Program-made: the position numbers and the translations under genes
In this document: positions 50,105 to 60,558 of the stretch, piece by piece
Numbering within the stretch: the first letter of the stretch is position 1
Layout of the letters: each line of letters begins with the position of its first letter
Origin: Seriola aureovittata
Lineage: Eukaryota > Chordata > Actinopteri > Carangiformes > Carangidae
Assembly (NCBI RefSeq): GCF_021018895.1
Contig: NC_079371.1
Location: forward strand, 13,412,001 to 13,476,000
DNA: 64,000 nt
Reading direction: 5' to 3'
The notes under the pieces: generated by a model
Database searches by the model: none
What the model was told of the DNA's origin: nothing
Seen by the model: the letters and a program-made list of their open reading frames with translations, nothing else

Positions 50105-52530
50105 ACAGTGTGTTTGCTGAAGCATGCATGCATGCACAGACAATGAAGCACATCACTATGCTTTGGATAATTTCATCTAAATTGCGAATGCGACCTGAAC
50201 TTCCCTTCTAGATCGAAAAGTATTGTGCTTCAAAATTAGCTGTAATGAATAAGTTTAATTTCAGGATTTATTACATACATTCAGAAAAAGCTTGAATTTA
50301 AATTCTGCCATTGCACAGATAAAGAGGATTCTGATGTGCCAAAAAGCAAAGAGCATACTGAAATTCAATTAAAAAAAGAGGGGCTCCAATAAATGGACTG
50401 AGAAATGGGAAAGCGTTCGTGTATTGTTGCCTTCAAAATGGGCATAAATTGTAGGGACAAGCTATTTTTAACTAGTGACCCATTTATTTAACTGTGTTAA
50501 CAGAAGTTCAGTTGAAATTGGCCCAATAGAGTTAGGATCCCAGCAGGGTAGTATCAAGTTAGATAAAAATTTAAGCTTACAATCCCCTCTTTTAAAACAG
50601 ATTTGATGTTTTCACTCCAATTTTGAAGTTCAGTCTAGATTACAGAACATGAACAAGTCATCTCGAGAGGCCACCAGCAGCATTTAAGATTTTTCCTTTG
50701 ACATCCTCAAGAGGTAAAGCCCAGAGTTGGTCTATTAACAATAGATGGAGAGCAACTTTTATGGTAATGTGGTAGAGCTGGAGCTGATTCTGTAGGGATA
50801 TAATTTGAATTTATGCTTCAGCGTCAAGGTGTATTGGTCTGAATGAAGATGCCTGCAGCATAAGAATCGATTTATAGTTCAACCTAAGATTTCACACGTT
50901 GCACCAAAAGTACGAAAGGATCACTACATGTTGTAGCAAACTGTAAATTATCAGGCCTGATTATGCATCCCAAAGTAATCATAATAACATTTTACTTACT
51001 TTTTGATGCAGAACAATGATACGGTATTGCCTGATATACATAGCTAATGAAAAGAAAACCATACTGAAATACAGCACCTGAAATAATCATGTTTACATTC
51101 TTTCATTCACTTTATGAGATTAACACTCGCTGTGAGCAGAAGGTTACTGTGTTTACTGTGTTACTCACCGAGCCTTACTTATTAATTACTGAGCCTTTCT
51201 CCAAATTGTTTCATGTTGTCTTCCATATTAACAATCTTGGGAGGACACAAGGTAGCCTGAGATGACCAATCAAAGTTCATTCACTCCTGGCATGGCACCT
51301 TGGTGTTGTTTTGTGTCCGTTTTTTTCAGCATTTTTGAGGAGGTGCACGCACGCCACCTTTGGTGCAGCCTGGGGTGTAGCTACAAAGATGAAAGCCATG
51401 AGTTTTAAGACATTTCATGCAGTTTCATGTGATCAAAGATGGTGGCTTTTGCAATGACTTCTGTCAATTTTTGTTTCAATAATCTTAGAAAGAATGGACG
51501 CATGGAGATGGAAATGCCTCTGACAAGAACATTTCTTACCACATTTAGTAAAATACATACTCCTGATGCTTTTGTATTGAGACGTTAGTGTTCTCAGGAG
51601 TACTTCAGCACTTGCCGATATAGTGGTTTCAACATAGGCATCAATGTGGCCTGGGAGTATGCGAGAGTATCTACTGAATGTGAAGACATTGGTTATAGTT
51701 TCAGCTGAAATCTCCCCTTTGGGAATGAAGCAATCAAAGCTGATGCTAAAATGACCTGCAATGACTTCACACATATGCCGTCTGTTCATAATGTGGGAAA
51801 TAACACTATGATATGACTGAAACCAGAAACATGAGACTCACAATTCACAACAGTACCTGGTTCCCATGAGTCAAACCAAGGACAAAAAGCCCCAAGCGAA
51901 TCTGTCACAATGTAACCCTCTACCCACCCAGTCACATTTTTGATGTATAAGCTTCTAAAAAGATGGGCATGAAAAAGGCCCTTTGTGCAAAGCAACGTTT
52001 TATAGAGAACAGTGGCTTAATATCTGGTGGGTATTCCCCTCGAGTCAGGGGATGTCACATATGCACATGACAAAACACACACACAAAAACGCACACACAT
52101 TGAGATGGACAAAAAGAGTCTCACAGAGGGACCATTCAACTGGATGTATGCAAAGAGATTCCCTACATTTCAAGTTTAACGTACTCTCACTCACACACAT
52201 GCACACAAACCTTCTCTCACCCCTCCGCTCTCTTATGACAGAATATGCCCTTTGTTCATGTTCTGTTAGGGAGTGTTGGGGGGCCGGGTTTCTGGGGCTC
52301 TGGGAACGGACATGAATAAATGGACTGTCCTTCATGGCAGCAATGAGGAGAGCAGCCAAACACCCCAAGCAGGAGATCTTACATCCATTATCAAAGGGCC
52401 TTTTGAAACGGCTACAGCTACAACTACGACATGTGTGAAGTGGTAGTTACACACAAGCTTGTCCGAGCCCACATGTATTTGCAGGATCACGTTGTGAATG
52501 AATGCACAGAAATGCACCACCAAGTACTAT

Positions 52531-52557
52531 GCGCGCACGCACGCACACGCACGCACG

Positions 52558-52617
<60 letters not shown>
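52531..52617. repeat. Compound (GCAC)n/(CA)n microsatellite
   Basis: Begins with GCGCACGCACGCACACGCAC units and passes into a pure AC array with one AAAC interruption. Thr-His frames across it are artefacts. Confidence 0.95.
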
Positions 52618-52618
<1 letters not shown>

Positions 52619-53298
52619 TCCTCTATGTGTCAGATCCAACAAAAAAGCCTCTTCTCTTCTCTATCCAAAATACAGCAAACCAAATGGACAGTGCCAAAGA
52701 CCTAGGCCATGGAGAAATATTGAAAAGGGGTCTTTCAGAACAGGAAATTAATATTTGATTCAAGCACTGCTGCTTTTTAGAGAGTGCTGTCTTGTATGCC
52801 TAGAAATGAATACATCACTAGGACCATCTGCCCACTTATACTTAAATGCTTAAAGTGAAAGACTAAATTGTGTATAGGCTACAAAGAGGATGAAAGAATA
52901 TAAGTACAGGTTCTCATTCATTTCCCCAGAAGACCTGCTTTTTCCACAGCAGTGGCTCAAACCGGGCCGTTAATCTTAACATGGCAATGTCGCAGACTAA
53001 CATAAAAAACGTTTAAAACATTGAAGCCATTATTCCCCATTACTACTGATGTGTCCAGGCACCTACATCACGCTATGGGACAGCAGAGCTCTTCTGCAGG
53101 TACAATAGTTCTGGCTTTCTTCAAGTTACAGCCATCTAAGGAGGGATGACTCTGAAATACTATAGTGCCTCCAGGGTGCCACAAAACTATGATTACCATA
53201 AGATACTCTGATCAAAGGTGCTGCTACACTAAATCCCACAGGCATCAACTGGCTACATTTTGCAAAGAAACAGCATTTGAATGCATCTTTTCAATTAA

Positions 53299-53712
53299 AT
53301 GAGCTATTTGTAGATTTTGCTATTGCTACATTGGCAACATTAGCGATAACAGCTGTTTACTGACCAGTCTTGCCAAGAGTTTCAGCCACCGTTGCATTTA
53401 CAAGACAAGAGGTTATAATATGTCGTCTGAGCAGCGCTATTTCTTCAGAGCACACTGGACACTATAGTGACTCGGTATCGGAAAATTATGAGATTGGCCA
53501 ACTGGGCCAGGGCTAGGTGGTTAGCATGCTAACTTCAGTGGAAGTAAAAAAAATATAATCAAAACAAGAGGGTTGCCTTCCAGCTCTGGAGACAGCGCTT
53601 GGCGAGCAAAGGAATGAAGTTTGATGCAGAACTCGGAACATTTCTTCTAGACTGATAAGTAAACAGCTGATAATGTTAATGTTGGCAATAGGAAAACTTA
53701 CACATAGCACCT
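53299..53712. mobile_element. TTAA-flanked foldback MITE, complete copy (414 bp)
   Basis: Left end ATGAGCTATTTGTAGATTTT and the reverse complement of the right end (AGGTGCTATGTGTAAGTTTT) align for ~75 bp, including ACAGCTGTTTAC near each inner end. TTAA lies immediately outside both ends (53295-53298 and 53713-53716), the target duplication of piggyBac-type elements. There is no transposase ORF, so it is non-autonomous. A second, truncated copy is at 59800-59997. Confidence 0.75.
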
Positions 53713-55297
53713 TTAAAAGTAAACTATAATTAGAACTAAAATTATCTAGGATTACCTGGGGCAGAGTTTAATTCATTCTCCTACCTTCAAGTTTGTTTTA
53801 ATTGCATTTGTAACAATAGCTCTATCTCAAAGACAGATGATTGGATCACAGGGTCAAACATTGGTTCACTTGTGTCTGGATTTGAGAGAGATTTGTTCAA
53901 AATCATGACTATTGATCGGACTGCTGTAGCCCATCAGAGGAACAATGTGAATTCTAAAAACCTGAGTCAGAGACACATTTGGATTCTTTCGAGTTACAAA
54001 GTTTGAAGGACTTTACATCACAGAAAATCACGTTGCATAACATCTGTTAACTGCACAATCCTTGTACCTACATTTACTCATCTCGTTCTCTGGAGAGGGT
54101 GAATGTGGTGGAAAGATTTAGCCACTGTTAGCACTGAACATTCTGCTGCTTTTTAAATACACTTTTAAGTTTCAGTTAACCACATCTAATCTATCGCTTT
54201 TCCGTTTGGGGGATTGAAGTCTGTGTTTGCATTAAAAATCCCGCCTACTGGTGAAGCCTCACATTAGGTGCTATTTTCATTCCTTGTTAGAACGGGAGAA
54301 ATTGCCATGTCATGGTTTTTCTCCAAGGCCTTTCCCCAATACTCTCATCTTTACAATATCGCTGAGCTGACAACTTTAGTCCAAGACACCTTGAAGAGTG
54401 CAGCTGCCTGGAGCAGTCTTCTAATAGCCATCTGTGTGAGACTTTATAAATCACTTAACCAACAGCTCTCTCGATTACTAATCTCATCACTTACTCAAAT
54501 AGAATCTACTGGATTTCTTTTTCTTTCTGTGTAGAGTGGACGAGCTGCCCTTTGCGTGTTGTGTCAGTTGTAGCGGCCTTGTTGTGGATTTTCTGAGTAC
54601 CGTCAGTCAACACACACATGCAAACACAGACATACACACACTGCCGGACAACTCTCTTGACTCTGAAGTGTTCTAATTAGTGTGGATAAACACCGGAGTT
54701 GATAACAGTGTGCTTGTTTAAAGCTATTAGAGCTTCCTCCATGATTGATCTGTTAGTTTTGTTTGGCTAAAGGTCACTGAGAGGCAAAAGCCAACAGCTT
54801 TGGCAAGATGTGAAATGACATGATGCTATCTACACAACGCAGCAACAGGTCAATCACAAACTATGTACAACATATATAATATGGGCAACCTTTCTGGTGG
54901 CAGTCTGCAGCTGTGTGTGATCAAGGGCAAGGACAATTTTGTCATTTATCCCACCCAAATGCTATAGCAGGTCATTTCACTGATATGTTCCTTCAGACTA
55001 TAGAACTGTATGTTGTCAGTTGTATATACTGTATACTACACATGGGAATCCATCCAAAAATTGGAGTGCGGATCAAAGTGGTTCACTGACTGTCCAGCTG
55101 GTCGACACTGCCTACAGCCACACTGCTGGCTAAACATTACTCTGTTGTTAAATTCAAAACATCTTTAGCCTGTGGAGCCGCTTCTTGTAATTCACAGGCA
55201 GTGCGCTTTCAGATAAAGTAATGTCACGGGGAAAACACTGAGATCCATATGTCAGCTGTTAATTTTGCCGACAAGTGTTTTGGAAAGCATCCATTTA

Positions 55298-55558
55298 CTA
55301 GGGTGCAAATGTTTGCCAGCCGTTTCCTGTTGGTTTGGCAGCCTGTTTGCAATGCTTGAGATGTTCAGTTAAGAGTTGAAGAGTCTCAGCCATAGAAGAG
55401 TGTTTGTTATCTATAATAAATTTCACAATTTTCTCAGTTATCAGTTTTGTTTTATTGCTGTCACGCTTCTTCAATGTCTCCAACAATGCTTTTTGCTTCT
55501 GCAAGTCTTTTATCAAGTTTGTGTCTTTGGACCATCCAATGCTCCTAAATTCCAACAA
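55298..55558 (-). other. Unassigned minus-strand open frame, lysine-rich and helix-like (86 codons)
   Basis: The conceptual product has runs such as LIKDLQKQKALLETLKKRD and MAETLQLLTEHLKHCKQAAK with heptad-like Leu/Ile spacing and many Lys/Glu, more protein-like than other frames nearby. An acceptor-like TTTTTTGGATTGTTGGAATTTAG lies just upstream on the minus strand, overlapping the first codons. I recognise no family. It may be chance, an old retro-copy, or a fragment of an unrecognised transposon ORF. Confidence 0.15.
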
Positions 55559-56181
55559 TCCAAAAAAGCAATTCTGCTTAATTACTTATGCAACAGAAGA
55601 TCCAACCACATCATATTTCAGTGTTTATTTGTTAATAGTTCATATCAAATTGTAGATTTCTTCTGATATCTGAGCCCATTTTTCTATCTAGACCGATGCA
55701 GATCCTGAGCATTTGTATAGTATTGTAAAGATCTCTTGGGGAAAAAAACAAATAAGATTCTGCCGAAATAAAATTACTGAGGATGTCTCAAGCTATACAA
55801 CATCAACTCCACTAAGTCACGTTTTCCTGTGCCGTCAGAATAAAAAAAAAAAAACATGCATTCCCTGCACACACAAGAAGAGGTGGCCTTGATCCATGTT
55901 TCCTTTAAAGTGTGCCTGCTCGGTTTTTGCTCGCTGAAGAAAAACTCTAATTGTTGCACCAGAATGTCAAACTTATAGTGTATGAGATTTGACTGAAATA
56001 CGCTGCAGGCAGGCTATAGATGGTGGCTCTTAAAATCTAATTCTGCTTACTATCAAAATTGCATTGAGAAAATGCTTCACGGGTCAGTGTTTAGTTTCTG
56101 AAAATTATTTAATGAGCGTATGTATTGGACTGATTACTACTGAGGGGAACCATAGATGAGTTGAGTTGAAGATACTGTGAC

Positions 56182-56226
56182 AGAGGAGAGGAGAGGAGAG
56201 GAGAGGAGAGGAGAGGAGAGGAGAGG
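56182..56226. repeat. (GGAGA)n pentanucleotide array
   Basis: About nine perfect units of AGGAG/GGAGA; the minus strand reads CTCTC/TCTCC repeats. Confidence 0.95.
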
Positions 56227-56804
56227 GCATTCTCTCTGTGGACGGGGAGGCTAATCCCAAACATGGAGCAGATTAAGAACATGATACAAAATGCACATCC
56301 ATGAGCCAGAGCCCTTAGCTGAGAAACAATCTGCTTAAAGGGATCGAGAGCACACGAACACAAACACATGCAGATTTGTGTCCCTGCTATGTTACGAACA
56401 CCTATCACACACACAAATACACACAACCTAACCTTTGGTCATATCATACCCAGGTAAAACATGCATTCTTAAAATGTCTTCAGCTCTTATGTGCTTTGCT
56501 GAAGTCAAACATTATTTTTTAAAGTGTAGATGTTTCATAGCAAATGTAGTAGAAGACAACAATAATATCTATGACATGACTTTTTCTTTTTACAAAGTGA
56601 AACCAGCAACAACGATACTGCAAATACAGAAACCAGGTGCTACTGGAAAGGAAAGCATGGACATGCACATATGATTACACATGCAAACACAGACAGATGG
56701 TTACAGATTATACTGGCATAGCCATCTATAAAACATATGACAATGTTGTCGAATTCTCCTCTTAACATCAACTAACAAACTCGTGTCTGTGATTTTGTGT
56801 GTAT

Positions 56805-56843
<39 letters not shown>
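56805..56843. repeat. (GA)n array
   Basis: GA array with one GACAGA interruption near its left end. Confidence 0.93.
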
Positions 56844-56846
<3 letters not shown>

Positions 56847-59639
56847 CAAAGATTTCCTAGGGATTATATATCCATAGTGCCATCTAGTGTTTCCTGGAAA
56901 AACACACACAAACACACATGAGATTCCAGCTGCAACTGTGCTACAGACAGTAAACTGTTTTAAAGCCTTTTCATTTAGGTCATTACATAAGCTGAAATAA
57001 TATCAAGTCATTTCAATAGTAGCTATCCCCTTCAAAATTCTCCATGGGCTGTTTGTTTACATTTCTCTATTGCGACACAAGAACTGTACTAAGGCTTTAT
57101 GAGAGCTGACAACCAATTTATAAAATATGGAACAAGTGAACACATTATATGCTAAAATTCCAGTAAAATGTGTATAAATAGAATAAAATGTGAAAAAATA
57201 GAATTGAGGTTCAAATTGAAGGAGAGTGGGAAAGAGTAGAATCTAGATTCTGTGGAGAGCAGCGACAATGACTTAAAAGTGGGAAAGCCATAGGCAGTTC
57301 TCCTAAGAGATTAACTACATATTAGCATATATAATTAACAACAACATATTAGTAAAATGATTCATTACATAATAACTTGTGAGTAAAATCATAAACTGAC
57401 TCATTACATCAGTAATTATGTCTTTGTTATATGATATATGCACAGTAATGATAATTACACCACATAACTTATTATTAGTTATGGCTCTTGTTTAAATATT
57501 TTAGAGCTGTCTGCCTTAGATAGAAAGGATCAAATTTAAGACAGTTGCATCAACAGGAGCTGATGTAAAAGCCATTTGTCTGTTGATGATGGTATTAAAC
57601 AGCAAAAGCAGCAAAACAGGCATTTTATGTGACACTAGGTTTGTATTGTGTTTTCCTTGGACCAACCAGTAAAGGTATAAGTGTAAGTCATTGCCTGATC
57701 TATTGTAGGCTAATATGTGTGTAGCCATTACAGAGAATTAACTTTTCACATATGTACGGGAATAAATTCACATCACTCACTGCTACACACTAATTAAAAC
57801 ATCAGGAGACTGAGGAGAGGCTTCTAGCTGCACTAGAGACCATGAAAAATTCATTTCCAATTACATTTGGACACGGTACTGTCAAATATACCTAATCGTT
57901 TAAATATTTTTCTCACCATGACAGGAATGTTCCCGCCAACCTACATTTTAGTGTCACGCATCAAAACAGAACACTTCCTGTGATGCTGCACTCACACACT
58001 CACATCAAAGATACTCATACACACACAAACGAATGCCTGCATGCCCACACAGGTTTAAAAAGAGGGGCTTGTTACAAACTACAATGCGCAGCAAACAGAA
58101 GCTCAACATAAACCTGTCACCTATAGCAGTAAAAGAAATTGCATAGTCCTGATAGAGCAGAGAAACCGATTAAATGGGCCACCTTCGTGCTCTATTCCAC
58201 TGCAGGATTGAATAGCAGTGCTATAGGAGCTGTTGTTGCTGTTGCCGCTGAAATTCAATATACTCTGGCTGGAAAGCCATGTCCTGCAAAATCCATTATC
58301 AAACAGGCCTCTTCTTAAGAGCACAAAGGCCACAGCTTTGCATATCTATGTGTGTGTATGTGTGTGTATACAGTGTAATTGCTGCTGAGGACATTGAGCT
58401 TATAGGGGCACTGACTGAGTACTAAACTGTCCCTACTCCCAAGCCCCCCCTCTGTCTTCCCATCAGTGTCGTCCCTGCTCATCTACTTCTCCCTCCATCT
58501 GTTTCATCTCTCTGCCGTCCTCCAGGCTGCATCACTCCCCAGTGTCTACTCTACACTCTACTTCATCAGCCCCTTCAGGATTTAAATGACTTTAATGGCT
58601 GGATTTTTTTCAGCAAAATTAAAGGCTTCTTGTAAATACTGTCTATGGTCCGCATGAGATTTAATTTATCTCTGATCTTTTCGGGTATAAAACCTCTCAA
58701 TTATTTATACAGTGTCCTTCTTTTGGATCAATGCCAATTATAGTATTTGGCCTTTAATATGGAAATATGTTATGGAAAGGTATGATATCCACTTGGTGGC
58801 ATCAACTGTAACATTAGCCTCAGATTATGTAGGGATTATTAGTGGAGAGGATGCCTGGTGAATTTGCCTGTTTTTGCTTTGAATTAGATATTTCAATTCT
58901 TTCAGTTCTTTCCCATAATAACATCTTTCATGATGTTTTATGGAAATAAATCCCCTCTTTATACCGGTGTCTCTTCAATCATAAAATCATAAAATGGGAC
59001 ACAGAAATGTTTTCTGGTGGGTCTTGGTGAGAGAAAAAAGACTCCACTTTGATTCTCAAGCTAAAAAAAAAAACTCCCATCTGATTCTCTTGCTGAATTT
59101 TTGTTTTTGCTGGAAGCTCCAAGCCATTTTATGTTCTTCCCTTTTCCCCTTGTGCAGTTTTCCTAGAGCATCTTGAAAGAGATTTCAAAAATGTCATTAA
59201 TTATTAGCATCTCCCTTGTCAGCGGAGTTCAGTGTGAGAGATAGAGAATAGGCCTACATATCTTGTGGGTTGGCAGTGAATGGTAAACATAAAGACGCTA
59301 CCCTAATTCAAGAATAAAAGTAACTCTGTACATCAGGGGGATATTTCAAACTGTCACTGCATGAAACTGAGGCAAAAAGGGGCTGGAGAGGAAAAGTATG
59401 AAAGCATTATCTGAAATATACAACAACGTTTCATATGCCAAGGGAACTTCTGAACAACTGCAAGCTATCTGTTTTGATCCATTCAGGTTGATTCACCTTG
59501 ATACGTATCAAAACTTCAAATTCTGTTAAGTCCTTAATTGTTACAAGAGACACATTTCACCATTTTGTTCCCAAGAAAGACACACTGAATTAAAAAAAGA
59601 AAAAAACACACACAAATGCACACACTTAGGACTGTCAAG

Positions 59640-59641
<2 letters not shown>

Positions 59642-59685
<44 letters not shown>

Positions 59686-59686
59686 A
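59642..59686. repeat. (CT)n microsatellite
   Basis: CT array with one CTTT interruption near its right end. It is the only long CT (rather than GA) array on the plus strand of this window. Confidence 0.95.
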
Positions 59687-59799
59687 TTATTCCAATTAGG
59701 TTTGTTAGCTAGCTAGTTGGTTAGCTACCCATTGGATAGCTCTTTGATGTGAACAGATTAAGTTCACAATTTTTTACATAAGTATTTAATTGAGGCTAA

Positions 59800-59997
59800 A
59801 CAAGTTTTGCTATTGCTACATAGCCAACGTTAGCATCACGGGTTGTCTATTCACAAGTCTTGCTGGCAGCTTTAGCCATCGCTGTGTTTACAAGACATTA
59901 GGTTATAATACATCTTCTGAGCAGCACAGACTGGACACTACAGTGACTCAGGAAAGTGATGAGATGGGCCAACCAAGCTGGGGCTAGCTGGTTAGCA
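59800..59997 (+). mobile_element. Truncated copy of the 53299-53712 foldback MITE
   Basis: Matches the left half of the complete copy in the same orientation: TTTTGCTATTGCTACAT, CAACGTTAGC, TTTACAAGACATTAGGTTATAATA, CTGAGCAGC, CTGGACACTACAGTGACTC, and GGCCAACCAAGCTGGGGCTAGCTGGTTAGCA. The match ends within a few bases of the TTAA that starts the next element, and the right terminal arm is missing. Confidence 0.75.
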
Positions 59998-60002
59998 AAG
60001 TA

Positions 60003-60558
60003 TTAATCCAACATTTTTGAATACATGCTTAATCACTTTATTGCTATTCGTTATAGGAGTAGATTGTTACCAATCTCATAAGAAGCCACAACTAGGAGTT
60101 AGCTTAGCTTAGCATAAAGACATGAGGAAACAGCTAGGGTGGCTCTGCCCAGAGTTCACCTCCCAGCATCTCTAAAGTTCACAAATTAAAATGTTAGATC
60201 TTGTTCGTTTAATCAGTACAAAATCCATAGTCTAACAACGTCACTGCTCCCAGCCAAGAAACAGTCCAGCACATAAAACTGAAACTTGTTTTTGTAAAGA
60301 TTAAACAAACAAGACAAAAGGTGTTAGTTAGCGAGGTTCCCAGTTGCTTGTAGGTGAATTTTGTTCATATTCACATTCAGACAGGGCCAAGCTCGCTGTT
60401 TCCACCTGTTTACAGCTTTTGTGCAAAGCTAAGCTAACCAGCTGCTGGATGTAGCCTCATATTCACTGTACAAACATAAGTGGTATCAATCTTCTCATTA
60501 AACTCGCCACAAGAAAGCAAATTAGAATGTTTCCCAAAACATTGAGCTGTTCTTTTAA
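60003..60558. mobile_element. Second TTAA-flanked MITE family, near-complete copy with long inverted ends
   Basis: TTAA occurs at both ends (60003-60006 and 60555-60558). Inward, the left arm (AACATTTTTGAATACATGC, GAGTAGATTGTTACC, GTTAGCTTAGCTTAGCATAAAG) pairs with the reverse complement of the right arm (CAATGTTTTGGGAAACATTC, GAGAAGATTGATACC, GGTTAGCTTAGCTTTGC), giving imperfect inverted repeats of ~120 bp. The inner AGCTTAGCTTAGCATAAAG motif is typical of an abundant percomorph repeat. No coding capacity. Confidence 0.75.

Larger units (their letters stand above)
45346..53298. other. Non-coding stretch with GA and CA arrays
   Basis: No gene recognised. It contains GA arrays (49588-49635 and 50081-50104) and a long CA array (52531-52617). 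Two minus-strand frames at 51433-51995 look somewhat protein-like but match no family I know. Confidence 0.5.
53717..59799. other. Non-coding stretch
   Basis: No gene recognised. It holds a GGAGA pentanucleotide array (56182-56226), a GA array (56805-56843), a CT array (59642-59686), an AT-rich TAAT-dense stretch at 57310-57480, and a lysine-rich minus-strand frame at 55298-55558 discussed separately. Confidence 0.5.

Noticed and set aside
51433..51995. Two minus-strand frames overlapping by ATGA, suggestive of an operon-like pair
   Set aside because: This is vertebrate intronic DNA, where such overlap has no operon meaning. Neither frame matches a known family, and no splice sites join them.
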